Notes: a model not told the origin generated them from the letters alone. A stretch of DNA of 64,000 nt from an uncultured Lachnospiraceae bacterium (GCA_910578645.1 CAJTQI010000013.1:11496-75495), one strand, 5' to 3'; positions 27,322 to 35,500 are shown, counted from the first letter of the stretch. Made by a program: numbers and translations.

Positions 27322-27645
27322 CTATTTCGAATCTAATAAATGCTTCTGTATCGAATTTGCAAATCCCTCATCAGTCACAGCAAGACAGGAACGTTCCTCC
27401 TTACCGATGGCGTGCCCTAATACGTCTTTCGTACTGTAGTATTGATATGGCACTTTATAAAACTCACACATATTACTGTATTTTTTTCTGGTGTTATCCG
27501 AAGCATCCTCCGCTATGATAACAAGATATGCTTTCCCCCTTTTAACTGCTTCCTCCGTCGCAAATCCGCCACTGACAACATTTCTGGAGCGGGTGGCCAA
27601 TCCCAACATGGATAACACACGGTCCCGATTAGGTCTGTCTAACAT
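27322..27645 (-). CDS. ylxQ: L7Ae/L30e-family RNA-binding protein (YlxQ-like)
   Basis: 107 residues of the ribosomal L7Ae/L30e superfamily, RNA-binding proteins that recognise kink-turns. Family features are MLGLATRSRNVVSGG and KAYLVIIAEDASDNTRKK. GAGGAGG sits inside the end of ylxR just before the ATG at 27645, and the two genes overlap by 17 bp, so translation is coupled. The exact partner RNA is not established. Confidence 0.88.
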   Translation of the reverse strand: MLDRPNRDRVLSMLGLATRSRNVVSGGFATEEAVKRGKAYLVIIAEDASDNTRKKYSNMCEFYKVPYQYYSTKDVLGHAIGKEERSCLAVTDEGFANSIQKHLLDSK

Positions 27646-27910
27646 GTTCGCCCTCCTCAAACTCCTTTTCCAGATTCTCATATATTTGTTCGGGAATATT
27701 CATTTTAAAAGAACGCTCCAAACCTCTGTTCTTTCTTGCCTTGCCAAGACACTCTCTATCCATGCACAGATAAGCGCCCCTGCCATTCTTTCTGCCGGTC
27801 AGGTCAAGGACAATCGTGCCTTCCTCACTTCTCAAGACACGCATCATTTCCTTCTTGTTTTTCATTTCGCCGCAGCCCACACACTGCCGCATAGGTATTT
27901 TCTTTGCCAT
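27629..27910 (-). CDS. ylxR: YlxR/RnpM-family RNA-binding protein
   Basis: 93 residues of the DUF448 (YlxR) family. Diagnostic features are the opening KKIPMRQCVGCGEMKNKKEM, the RVLRSEEG strand and GRGAYLCMDRECL, with the paired cysteines. Members have been linked to RNase P RNA binding in Firmicutes. It lies between nusA and ylxQ in the operon and overlaps ylxQ. Confidence 0.92.
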   Translation of the reverse strand: MAKKIPMRQCVGCGEMKNKKEMMRVLRSEEGTIVLDLTGRKNGRGAYLCMDRECLGKARKNRGLERSFKMNIPEQIYENLEKEFEEGEHVRQT

Positions 27911-27993
27911 TGGCCCATCCTCTCTGCCGTCATGTCCTCACAGGCTGTCTATTCCCGTTCATTTCCCCTCACAAAGCATAGAAAAATATATCT

Positions 27994-29280
27994 TTATTCT
28001 TCCTCTTGTGCGTCGCCGTCTCCTGTCTCTTCATATCCGCTTTCGTCAGAATCTACGACGCCATAACTGTCTTCGCCATACTCGCCCGCGTCAATATCTT
28101 CTGCTCCATATTCCGCTTCGCCATACGCCGACTCCTCTGAATCTGCGGCATCATATTCTGCTTCCTCAAATCCTTCTTCTTCGTAGGTTTCCTCATCGTA
28201 TTCTTCATCGTCATATACATAATCTTCATAACGGAAGCCCGGTGCGTCTTTCGCCTGTGTTTCGCTCTTGATATCAATCTTATATCCGGTAAGCCTGGCC
28301 GCCAGTCTGGCATTCTGCCCCTCCTTGCCGATAGCAAGGGATAACTGGTAATCAGGCACCACAACCTTCGCCGTCTTTTCATCAGGGTCGGCAAACACTG
28401 CTACAATCTTGGCAGGAGACAACGCGTTCTGTATCAGGTTACCCGGATTATCGTCCCAGTTCACAATATCAATCTTCTCACCACAAAGCTCATCCACAAT
28501 AGAATTGACTCTGGCGCCGTTGATGCCGACACATGCACCCACCGCATCTACATTGGGATTGTTGGAGCGTACCGCCAGTTTCGTCCTGCTTCCCGCCTCT
28601 CTGGCAATGCTCATGATTTCTACGGTGCCGTCTTTAATCTCCGTCACCTCAGACTCAAACAATCTCTTGACCAACTCCGGATGGGTACGGCTGACCAGAA
28701 TCCTCGGTCCTTTAGGTGTATTCTTCACTTCCAGAATATATACCTTAATTCTCTCCGTCGGCCTGAAATTCTCTCCCTTCACCTGCTCGCTCTCATTTAA
28801 AATCGCGTCCGCCTTACCCAGATTGATGGAGATGTTCCTGCCGATGTAACGCTGCACAATGCCGGTTACAACATCCTTTTCTTTTTCATAATATTGATTA
28901 TAGATAACGCTTCTTTCTTCTTCCCTGATTTTCTGCAAAATCACATTCTTCGCATTCTGTGTGGCAATACGCCCAAACTCTTTGGACTTAATCTCCACAT
29001 GAAGTAAATCGCCTAACTGCGCCCTCTTGGAAATCTCCTGCGCATCCTCCAGGGAAATCTGTATGACATCATCCTCGACCTCCTCCACGACTTCTTTCTC
29101 CGCATAGCAAAGAAAATCACATGTGTCTCTGTCAATCTCCACTTTGACATTGTCAGCCTTGCCAAAATGATTCTTGCATGCCGTGATAAGAGAGTTCTCA
29201 ATCGCTTCAAAAAGAGTTTCTTTGCTGATTTCTTTCTCCTTCTCCAGCAAATCCAGGGCTTCCATTAACTCCTTATTCAT
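27994..29280 (-). CDS. nusA: transcription termination/antitermination factor NusA
   Basis: 428 residues: N-terminal RNA-polymerase-binding domain (about 1-130), S1 domain (VVTGIVQRYIGRNISINLG) and two KH domains (VGACVGINGARVNSI; LSLAIGKEGQNARLAARL). An acidic tail of about 75 residues rich in E, D, Y and G replaces the C-terminal repeats of enterobacterial NusA. It binds nascent RNA and RNA polymerase to modulate pausing and termination. AGGAGG lies close before the ATG and overlaps the end of a possible 34-codon frame. Confidence 0.96.
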   Translation of the reverse strand: MNKELMEALDLLEKEKEISKETLFEAIENSLITACKNHFGKADNVKVEIDRDTCDFLCYAEKEVVEEVEDDVIQISLEDAQEISKRAQLGDLLHVEIKSKEFGRIATQNAKNVILQKIREEERSVIYNQYYEKEKDVVTGIVQRYIGRNISINLGKADAILNESEQVKGENFRPTERIKVYILEVKNTPKGPRILVSRTHPELVKRLFESEVTEIKDGTVEIMSIAREAGSRTKLAVRSNNPNVDAVGACVGINGARVNSIVDELCGEKIDIVNWDDNPGNLIQNALSPAKIVAVFADPDEKTAKVVVPDYQLSLAIGKEGQNARLAARLTGYKIDIKSETQAKDAPGFRYEDYVYDDEEYDEETYEEEGFEEAEYDAADSEESAYGEAEYGAEDIDAGEYGEDSYGVVDSDESGYEETGDGDAQEEE

Positions 29281-29286
29281 TTTCCG

Positions 29287-29391
29287 TTATCCTCCTATGT
29301 TTCCTGATTCTATATTTCGATTTCGCTTGATATATTCTCCGAGCCACTCCCCATGGGAAACGCGCCGCCTCCTAGAAATGCCGTAAAACAT
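29287..29391 (-). CDS. possible 34-residue peptide between rimP and nusA
   Basis: An ATG at 29391 opens a 34-codon frame (MFYGISRRRRVSHGEW... ending NIGG) whose stop codon overlaps the nusA ribosome-binding region, which would allow translational coupling. The amino acid composition looks protein-like (arginine- and glycine-rich), but the only AAGGAG is about 18 bases upstream of the ATG, too far for a good site. I do not recognise a family. It could also be a chance frame. Confidence 0.3.
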   Translation of the reverse strand: MFYGISRRRRVSHGEWLGEYIKRNRNIESGNIGG

Positions 29392-29428
29392 CCATCCGCT
29401 ATCAGACGGCTCCTTAGCCTTATTGTTA

Positions 29429-29917
29429 CTAAATATCCAGTGCAAGCCTGATAATGGCGATATCGGCCCGTTTAAAAATACGTTCCTTCACCTCATCCTG
29501 CCCTGCCTCTTCTTCCGGCTCCGCTATGGTGACCGTGTCCTTGTCATAAGCTCTCAGGATACCGGCAAACTCTTTGCTCCCGTCGACCGGCTTATATGTC
29601 TTAAACTCAACCGCCTCACCAAGACTCTTCTCCAAATGCTTATCTTTCTTAAGCGTCCTGCCAAGCCCCGGGCTGCTGACCTCCAAAATATAAGCGTCCG
29701 GAATATAATCCTCCACGTCCAACGCATCTGACAATGCGCGGCTGACATTCTCACAGTCCGTAATATTGACGCCTCCCGCCTTATCGATATAAGCACGCAG
29801 ATAATAATCACTGCCCTCTTTCACATATTCCACATCGTAAATCTCTACTCCGTACTCTTTCACAATCGGTTCAAGTAGCTGTTCCGTTCTCGATTCGTAG
29901 CTCTCTCTCTTTGACAT
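29429..29917 (-). CDS. rimP: ribosome maturation factor RimP
   Basis: 162 residues. The N-terminal domain shows EPIVKEYGVEIYDVEYVKEG and ITDCENVSRALSDALD, and the C-terminal SH3-like part has YILEVSSPGLGRTL. RimP acts early in 30S assembly. The frame opens at 29947, but AGGAGG before the ATG at 29917 fixes the start. It is the first gene of the operon, preceded by a leader with a 12-bp perfect hairpin. Confidence 0.95.
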   Translation of the reverse strand: MSKRESYESRTEQLLEPIVKEYGVEIYDVEYVKEGSDYYLRAYIDKAGGVNITDCENVSRALSDALDVEDYIPDAYILEVSSPGLGRTLKKDKHLEKSLGEAVEFKTYKPVDGSKEFAGILRAYDKDTVTIAEPEEEAGQDEVKERIFKRADIAIIRLALDI

Positions 29918-29962
29918 GCCTGCCTCCTGTAATTCATGTACAAACAATAAATTTTCTTATCA

Positions 29963-29994
29963 CATAAAAGAGTGGACTCGCAAGTCCACTCTTT
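29963..29994 (-). terminator. strong hairpin in the rimP-nusA leader (candidate attenuator)
   Basis: AAAGAGTGGACT and AGTCCACTCTTT form a 12-bp perfect stem with a 4-nt loop, followed by TTTTATGTG in the minus direction. It sits between the promoter at 30025-30053 and rimP, so it could terminate a fraction of transcripts before the operon. Confidence 0.7.
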
Positions 29995-30024
29995 ATCACA
30001 ATCATTATTCTTACTATGGTAATT

Positions 30025-30053
30025 ATTGTAGCACCCTTTACACATAATTGCAA
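30025..30053 (-). promoter_or_regulatory. promoter of the rimP-nusA-infB operon
   Basis: On the minus strand TTGCAA (30048-30053), a 17-bp spacer and TACAAT (30025-30030). Confidence 0.7.
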
Positions 30054-30150
30054 GGGAAATATTGGAATAGTTGATAAGCGCTACTTATTCCGCAATTATT
30101 CTATAGAGCCACTACTGCCATCACCAGTTCCCAATTGAGCATCGGCATTT

Positions 30151-30815
30151 TTACTGCTGCCATGAATCATATATCTTTTCTTTCAAATAAAACTCATTCC
30201 GAACATATTCTTTCTTTTCCGATTGTTCGATAACATTCAGAAAGTTGGAAAACAGTATGATATAGTCCCTTTTCTTAGTGCTTGTTTATGCATCAAAGCA
30301 ATCCTATCGTCTAAAAATAAGCACAATTCTCCATATACAATTTCAAATTGGTTTTCATCGTACCCTTTTTCCACTAGAAACTTCTTTATCTCTTCGATAA
30401 TCAAATCCTTTACATCACATATCCCTACAATTTTTGAATCATGCTTATAAAATTCTATGCTTGCATTATATGTATTAGAACATTCATCCCAATCATCTAT
30501 TGCCCTCGCCACTATAAGGTAACATTTTGCCGTTGGATTCAATGACCCATTTCGATGTTTTAACAGCTTGTCCATTGCCGCACTATAGCTGCTCCATTTT
30601 GTTACCGACAACCATGCTTTCACTTGATGAAAAGAAACATATTCCGAATCACAGAGAATACAAAAATCCTCTATCTCCTCTAAATTTACAGAATATATCC
30701 TTCCATCTTCCTCTTTATTTATTTGGTTCATCAGCTTCAAAATATCAAACAGCATTATTTTACCTTGATAATTAAATCCACTCCATGTGGGAATTGCATC
30801 ACTGCCCCTGCTCAC
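30151..30815 (-). pseudogene. frameshifted nuclease-type gene, Cap4/ABC-three-component-like
   Basis: The first 192 codons carry an N-terminal WSGFNYQGKI motif (11-20) and an E49-D50...QVK (64-66) arrangement. This is reminiscent of the PD-(D/E)XK-type domain found in Cap4-like and ABC-three-component defence proteins. The frame stops at 30237, but the -1 frame continues with a protein-like sequence (RDYIILFSNFLNVIEQ...) to a stop at 30151. One extra A in the AAAA run near 30267 would join them into about 221 residues. Relatives are usually longer, so 3' truncation is also possible. Family assignment is by motif only. Confidence 0.5.
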
Positions 30816-30929
30816 ATTTCTACCTCTTGACTTTCATTATTCGTAAAACCCACATTATATCAAGTTATAAAGCTAAAATTTTTATCGCTATCTAACAGAT
30901 AAAATTAGTAAAAATCCATTTTCCTTAAT

Positions 30930-31658
30930 CTATCTCGCATCCCTGTCATAATTTCTCTTGCTTAACGCTCTTTGAATTATCTCATTTATATTGCTTTCCT
31001 TTACTTTTTCCCCTTCATATTTTTGAACTTGAAGCACTGCCTGTTTTGATAATGCCTCTTCACGTTCCTGTTCCATAAATAATTCTTTTAGGTTTTCTGA
31101 ATCTAAAGCCGCCTTCAAAACCTGTATTGCATATTCGGAAATATCATCCCACCCGCCATACAGATTTCTTACTGCACAATCAATCTGCCGATAACTTAAA
31201 GGCTCTCCCCTTCTTTCTTGTTCACTCAAAATACCAATAATATCAGACAAATCCTTCTTATAACGTCTCCCGGACATTAATTTCATGGCAACAAGATATT
31301 CCGCGCTAATTGTCCTGATATTCAATACATTAGAATAGGTACGGTAATACTTAGAGTATTGCGATAATTTAGGACTATAAGAACTTGTATTCTTAAAGTC
31401 TGCATTCAGCCAGCCATTTGGTAGACCGAAACGGTCTCCTACTGTATTAACTGCCTCCTTCATAGCCGATGATGCTGTTATGACCGCATCTATATCATAG
31501 GTCATTTCACGAAACCCATAATTGACAAGGATTGCCGCACCTCCAACTAACACAATCTCAGCAGGCGTATTTTTTCCATTTCTCTTCCGAAACTCTTTTG
31601 CCAGTTCCTTCAAATAATAGTCTAGATTTTCTTTGGTAAAACCTTTCTCAACAGACAT
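30930..31658 (-). CDS. DUF6036-like nucleotidyltransferase, probable toxin of a toxin-antitoxin pair
   Basis: 242 residues with a minimal nucleotidyltransferase signature: VLVGGAAI (37-44) followed by MTYDIDAVI (52-60), where D55 and D57 would bind metal. The C-terminal half is helical with a polar tail. This layout resembles DUF6036/AbiEii-type nucleotidyltransferases, several of which act as toxins or abortive-infection effectors. It overlaps the upstream HTH gene by 11 bp, the usual antitoxin-first layout. Function as a toxin is inferred from context. Confidence 0.65.
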   Translation of the reverse strand: MSVEKGFTKENLDYYLKELAKEFRKRNGKNTPAEIVLVGGAAILVNYGFREMTYDIDAVITASSAMKEAVNTVGDRFGLPNGWLNADFKNTSSYSPKLSQYSKYYRTYSNVLNIRTISAEYLVAMKLMSGRRYKKDLSDIIGILSEQERRGEPLSYRQIDCAVRNLYGGWDDISEYAIQVLKAALDSENLKELFMEQEREEALSKQAVLQVQKYEGEKVKESNINEIIQRALSKRNYDRDAR

Positions 31659-32235
31659 TCCTTATCTCGCTTTCTATAATATTGAACCTCAAAAATTCGG
31701 GAATCGCTTCTTTCAGACATTGTTCTTTCTTATCAAGGGAATCATCCAGTTTTGCAGCAAGAATGATATCCTTTGGATATAACGGCTCCGACAGCTTACA
31801 ATTCCTTATATCTTCATAATCATTACACAACGGAAGTCCATTTTCCTTACTTAAGTAGTCCACCATAGCCAGAAGATAAAAACTTTCCCGATACCATTTT
31901 CGTTCCCAATAAGTCCTTATTTGATTTTCCTTTAAAATATCAATAATAAAGTCAATATCCCCTTTATCTTTCACTAAATGACAAATATTACTTTTATATA
32001 TTTCAAAATCTCTCAAATTTGAAGCATCTTCATTTTCTCTAAAACATTCTGTCAAGAGTTCTTCCATTGTCACATGGAGTGTCCTCGCTAATTTATAGAT
32101 TGTTTCTGCCGTACACTTTTCAATCCTGGTTTTCCCTTTCACAATATCTGACAATGTAGTATATGGTACATGGCTTTCCTTAGCACACTGATAAACAGAA
32201 AGCTGCCTTCCCTTTAACAAACTCATCAATTCCAT
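31648..32235 (-). CDS. HTH (XRE-like) protein, probable antitoxin/autorepressor
   Basis: 195 residues. The first ~65 residues form a Cro/CI-type HTH (GRQLSVYQCAKESHVPYTTLSDIVKGKT), and the remaining 130 residues are a helical domain I do not recognise. GGAGA precedes the ATG. The promoter directly upstream has a 12-bp palindrome within its spacer, fitting autorepression. It is translated just before, and overlapping, the nucleotidyltransferase gene. The pair is not the standard AbiEi/AbiEii arrangement, because the HTH protein lacks an obvious AbiEi domain. Confidence 0.65.
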   Translation of the reverse strand: MELMSLLKGRQLSVYQCAKESHVPYTTLSDIVKGKTRIEKCTAETIYKLARTLHVTMEELLTECFRENEDASNLRDFEIYKSNICHLVKDKGDIDFIIDILKENQIRTYWERKWYRESFYLLAMVDYLSKENGLPLCNDYEDIRNCKLSEPLYPKDIILAAKLDDSLDKKEQCLKEAIPEFLRFNIIESEIRNVC

Positions 32236-32271
32236 TTCTTATTCTCCATTTCATGGATTCTTTTTCTATTC

Positions 32272-32300
32272 ATTATAACGGTATACCGTGATAGTGTCAA
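32272..32300 (-). promoter_or_regulatory. promoter of the HTH-nucleotidyltransferase pair with embedded operator
   Basis: On the minus strand TTGACA (32295-32300), a 17-bp spacer and TATAAT (32272-32277). The spacer ends with the perfect palindrome ACGGTATACCGT (32278-32289), adjoining the -10 box. Confidence 0.85.
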
Positions 32301-32326
32301 GAAATGAAAATCCAACATATAATATC

Positions 32327-32373
32327 AAAAACCCCTGCAAATGACATTCACATGCCATCTGCAAGGGGTTTTT
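32327..32373. terminator. hairpin downstream of the integrase region
   Basis: AAAAACCCC/GGGGTTTTT arms with a TGCA extension and an inner ATG-CAT palindrome. T runs on both strands would allow termination in either direction. It marks the likely end of the element's integrase-side transcripts. Confidence 0.7.
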
Positions 32374-32530
32374 GTTTCTATATCGCCTGATTTCGACAAA
32401 TTTCTACTGATTCATCTGTTTTGCGAACTTTCCCTATTCTGTGTCCCGGTCGCATATCCCAGGAACTATGTATTTTACTGGCTTTGTAGTGATTTTTGAC
32501 TGTTCTAAGACAGCGGCTTTTCAACCGTAT

Positions 32531-32660
32531 CCCCCAAATTTTATTTTGGGGGAAAATTCATTTTGCTTTCTAAAATTTCCGATTTCTGATTTTTCGAATT
32601 TGGGGGATAGCCATTTTCCATTTGGGGGAATTTGGGGGGTAAGGTTCTTCCCCCAAATTT
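32531..32660. repeat. cluster of six TTTGGGGG-type repeats beside int
   Basis: Copies in both orientations: 32531-32542, 32543-32558, 32598-32607, 32620-32630, 32630-32640 and 32650-32660. The last lies just beyond the integrase stop. They could be arm-type integrase sites or part of the element terminus; G-runs could also fold on themselves. The 430-bp stretch 32236-32662 has no convincing gene otherwise. Confidence 0.6.
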
Positions 32661-32662
32661 AC

Positions 32663-33912
32663 TCAGCAATGGCTTAAAGCCGTGATTTTCACCTTTTTTA
32701 CATCAAGCCCGGCATATGCCTCCCGTTCCTGTGTTTTCGCTGAACCGAACTTCTGGAGTTCTTCGTCCATCTTCTTATCCAATACATGGGTATAGATATT
32801 CAGGGTAATACTGATACTGGAATGTCCCAATAATGCCTGCACGACTTTTGGCTCCATCTTATTCTCAAAACAGCGGGTAGCAAAGGTATGCCTTAATGTA
32901 TGCGGATGAAAATCTCTGACAACTCTAGGCTCCCTCTTTTCCTGCACTGCCGCCACTGCCTCTTGCTCTCTCATCCGCTTGACCGCTTTTTTTATTTCCT
33001 TTTGGACAATATATCTGCTGCACGGACTTCCCATACTTGTAGTGAATACTAAATCATCAAATTCGTCTCCGCTCCGCCATCTTGCCCCAACTCTTTCTTC
33101 AGCTTAATCTGTTTTTCCCTTTGGGATTCTAAGATTTCATCCATTTCGCCAAGGAAAGGAACCTGTCTGATTGAATTTACTGTCTTAGGGCTTACCAAAA
33201 TTTCTCTTTTCACCCCATTACAGTAGCTACAGCTTAATGACCGATTGATACAGATGACTTTCTTCTCAAAATCAATATCCGACCATTTCAACCCTCCAAG
33301 CTCTCCCACTCGCACTCCGGTTAAGCACATGAAATAAAACATTTCTTTATACCAACTGTCCTCCACCTCGTCAAGCAGTGCGTTCTGTTCTTCCTGCGTC
33401 AGTGCTATCTCCTCCTTTGATTTCTTATATGTCCAGGGAACTTCCACAATCAGGCACGGATTTGTGGGAATCAACTGACTGCCCACTGCAAACTCCATAC
33501 ACTCCCGAAGCCTGCCTAACGCCTCCCGCATTGCACTGTTAGATATTCCATCTTTTTCCATTGCATTGATTGCCTGCTGTACGTCCATCGGTCTTATGTT
33601 CTTGATTTTCATTGTACCAATGTAAAATCCAAATGTCCTTTTAAAATTATTTCTCATGGGGCTGATACTCGTTTCTTTTACCTTGTGCGTTTTCACATCA
33701 GTAAACCACTCTTCAAACCATTCATTTAAGGTCATCTGTGTCCTTTTGTAATCAAGATTATTTCTCGCCTGCTGCTTTGCCTGTTCAAATTCCTCTTTCA
33801 GTTGATCCAGATCAGAGCTGTATAAACAGATTTTCACTCCGTTTACCATTGCCCGTGCCTCATATGTCCCTTTATTTTCCCTTATTCCTCTGGGTAATTT
33901 TACCTTTGCCAT
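32663..33912 (-). pseudogene. int: Tn916/Tn1549-type tyrosine integrase, frameshifted
   Basis: The N-terminal part (33049-33912) has the arm-binding and core-binding domains and the first catalytic arginine in TGVRVGELGGLKW. The C-terminal part (32663 to about 33050, -1 frame) has HPHTLRHTFATRCF and LGHSSISITLNIYTHV, giving the His-x-x-Arg, His and Tyr residues. A single extra G in the GGGG run near 33089 would restore one frame of about 416 codons (KKELGARWRSGDEF...). As read, the enzyme lacks its catalytic tyrosine and would be inactive. Sequencing error is a real alternative. Confidence 0.85.
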
Positions 33913-34022
33913 AATGCGTTCCTCCTTGAGATTGAAATATTTGCTGGTTTCCCCATGAAAATAGCATTTTTAATAGAATAAAACAAAGGTGCGAAATTCA
34001 GATTCGTACCCTTGACATTTTC

Positions 34023-34205
34023 CTATTTTCTTATCTGAGCAAGCAGCCATTTATCAAGCAGTGCCTTATGTGCGTAATTCCGGTTACCAATCCGTACAAC
34101 AAATATCTTTTCATTCTCTTTCATTATTTCCCTTGTCTTTGTTTTTCCTATGTTTAAGTATGCCGCCGTTTCCTCCACATTCAATAAAATTTTTCTATCT
34201 TCCAT
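34023..34205 (-). CDS. xis: excisionase
   Basis: 60 residues with a MerR-like winged HTH (LLNVEETAAYLNIGKTKTREIM) and a basic wing (VVRIGNRNYAHK), typical of Tn916-family Xis proteins. It directs the integrase towards excision by bending DNA at the element ends. It lies 110 bp upstream of the integrase on the same strand, the normal position. It is intact, unlike int. Confidence 0.88.
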   Translation of the reverse strand: MEDRKILLNVEETAAYLNIGKTKTREIMKENEKIFVVRIGNRNYAHKALLDKWLLAQIRK

Positions 34206-34230
34206 TTATATATCTCCTTGCCTGCTACCA

Positions 34231-34755
34231 TTACTGATTATTGTATTTCTTCCTTATATAATAGTCATACCCCTGCCTGACATTGCAGAACATACAGGTT
34301 TCCCGTAAAGTCTGATTTTTGTCTGCCCTCTGAATGAAATGCTCTTTGGACTCAAAAAATGGCTTTGCACATACTGGGCAAAGACACATCAGTATTGGCT
34401 TATCCAATTTCCTCATCCCGGTACTGGAGCATAATGCTTTCTCAACCTTTAACATCTGCTTCCTGTCCAAAGCTCCTACATAATCATCCAAACGCTTTTT
34501 GTCAATAGTCCTCAACTGCTCCAACAACACTACGGAATCCTTTTCTAATCCCTCAATCCCTTTTAACAGTACATGGGTAGGCATCTTATGTTTCGGTCTG
34601 CTTGTGATTGCAGCAACAACCACAGTTGGGCTATGTTTATTCCCCCTGTTATTCTGAATCACTAATACCGGGCGGTATCCTCCCTGCTCACTTCCTACAA
34701 CAGGATTTAAATTAGCATGGTAAATATCCCCACGCCTGATTTCTCTTTCCTCCAT
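34231..34755 (-). CDS. MazF/PemK-type toxin with C-terminal zinc ribbon
   Basis: 174 residues. The first ~110 residues match the MazF endoribonuclease fold (RRGDIYHANLNPVVGSEQGGYRPVLVIQNN, then VVVAAITSRPK and LLEQLRTIDKKRL). The last ~60 residues add CxxC (CPVC) and CxxC (CMFC) pairs that should bind zinc, an extension not present in standard MazF. No mazE-like gene is adjacent. It may regulate excision or stabilise the element. GGAGGA lies upstream of the ATG. Confidence 0.82.
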   Translation of the reverse strand: MEEREIRRGDIYHANLNPVVGSEQGGYRPVLVIQNNRGNKHSPTVVVAAITSRPKHKMPTHVLLKGIEGLEKDSVVLLEQLRTIDKKRLDDYVGALDRKQMLKVEKALCSSTGMRKLDKPILMCLCPVCAKPFFESKEHFIQRADKNQTLRETCMFCNVRQGYDYYIRKKYNNQ

Positions 34756-34997
34756 AAATAAAAATATCCTCCATTATCTTTACTTCCTGAATCCAGTCCG
34801 CTTTTTCATTCATGGCAGAAAATACAAATTTGCAAAATACGCTTTACCTGCCGAAAAATAAAATTCCTCTGCATTTCAGGTATGTATCAGCCGAACACAA
34901 AAGCATGGCTTTTTGATTATTCTTCAGAATATTTTCATGTTTTGTGTCCGGCTACCACTATTAGCCTGATAAGCCTATTTGTCCTCGACACCCCGGC

Positions 34998-35398
34998 TTA
35001 CATATCTACCGCTTTTACGGCAAACATAGGGAAGTCACCAAACGGCTGGCTGCTGGCCAGCTCCACGGGAATAGTACCCCTCCGGGGATCGCCCGGAGCC
35101 GCCCTCATTGGTTGCGGCGTTTTTATACCTGATGGGTATTTACGCTCGACCTGTGACTGGACGGGAGTATCATTGTCCCTGCTGCCTGTTATCGCCTTAT
35201 CAGTAGCAAGCTGGCAGTTATAGCCCGGTATTTTCCGCTCCTTAAACGAGGATAAGACAGCCGCAAACCATTGTCTTTCTGTCTGTGCGATTTCGTTGCC
35301 TTTATCTCCATCCAGCTCATGGCGTACCTGCTAACGTGGCTTACGCTCATCACGATAACAACAGGAATGTATTTGATGAATGGGTATGAAATTTTCAT
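34998..35398 (-). pseudogene. decayed unidentified element gene
   Basis: A stop-free minus frame (34998-35330, 110 codons) reads as protein-like, including HELDGDKGNEIAQTERQWFA and a C-terminus FPMFAVKAVDM, but it has no start codon near its 5' end. An overlapping frame opens with an ATG at 35398 (MKISYPFIKY...). One added base near the AGG at 35324-35326 would fuse them into about 130 codons. I do not recognise the family, and the N-terminal part may be unrelated. Confidence 0.4.
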
Positions 35399-35428
35399 GG
35401 TACAAACCCATTCACCACATAAATGCAG

Positions 35429-35466
35429 AAAACAGGTGAAGGAATTTTTATCTCCCTCACCTGTTT
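35429..35466 (-). terminator. terminator of the sigma-like gene
   Basis: AAACAGGTGA/TCACCTGTTT stem followed in the minus direction by TTTTCTGC. Confidence 0.85.
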
Positions 35467-35500
35467 CCTCACTTATCAGGCAAAACCCGAAAGTCCTTTT

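Larger units (their letters stand above)
34756..35500. other. 745-bp region without an intact gene
   Basis: It holds a decayed open frame (34998-35398, listed separately), the terminator of the sigma-like gene at 35429-35466, and a perfect CTCCGGG/CCCGGAG hairpin at 35080-35098. The plus-strand open frames here do not look coding. Confidence 0.5.

Noticed and set aside
32441..32677. Plus-strand frame of 78 codons over the G-rich repeats
   Set aside because: Composition is dictated by the TTTGGGGG repeats and it runs into the integrase gene on the other strand.
34882..35223. Plus-strand frame of 113 codons in the gap beside mazF
   Set aside because: No ribosome binding site and no recognisable domain; the minus strand in the same place shows a more protein-like frame.
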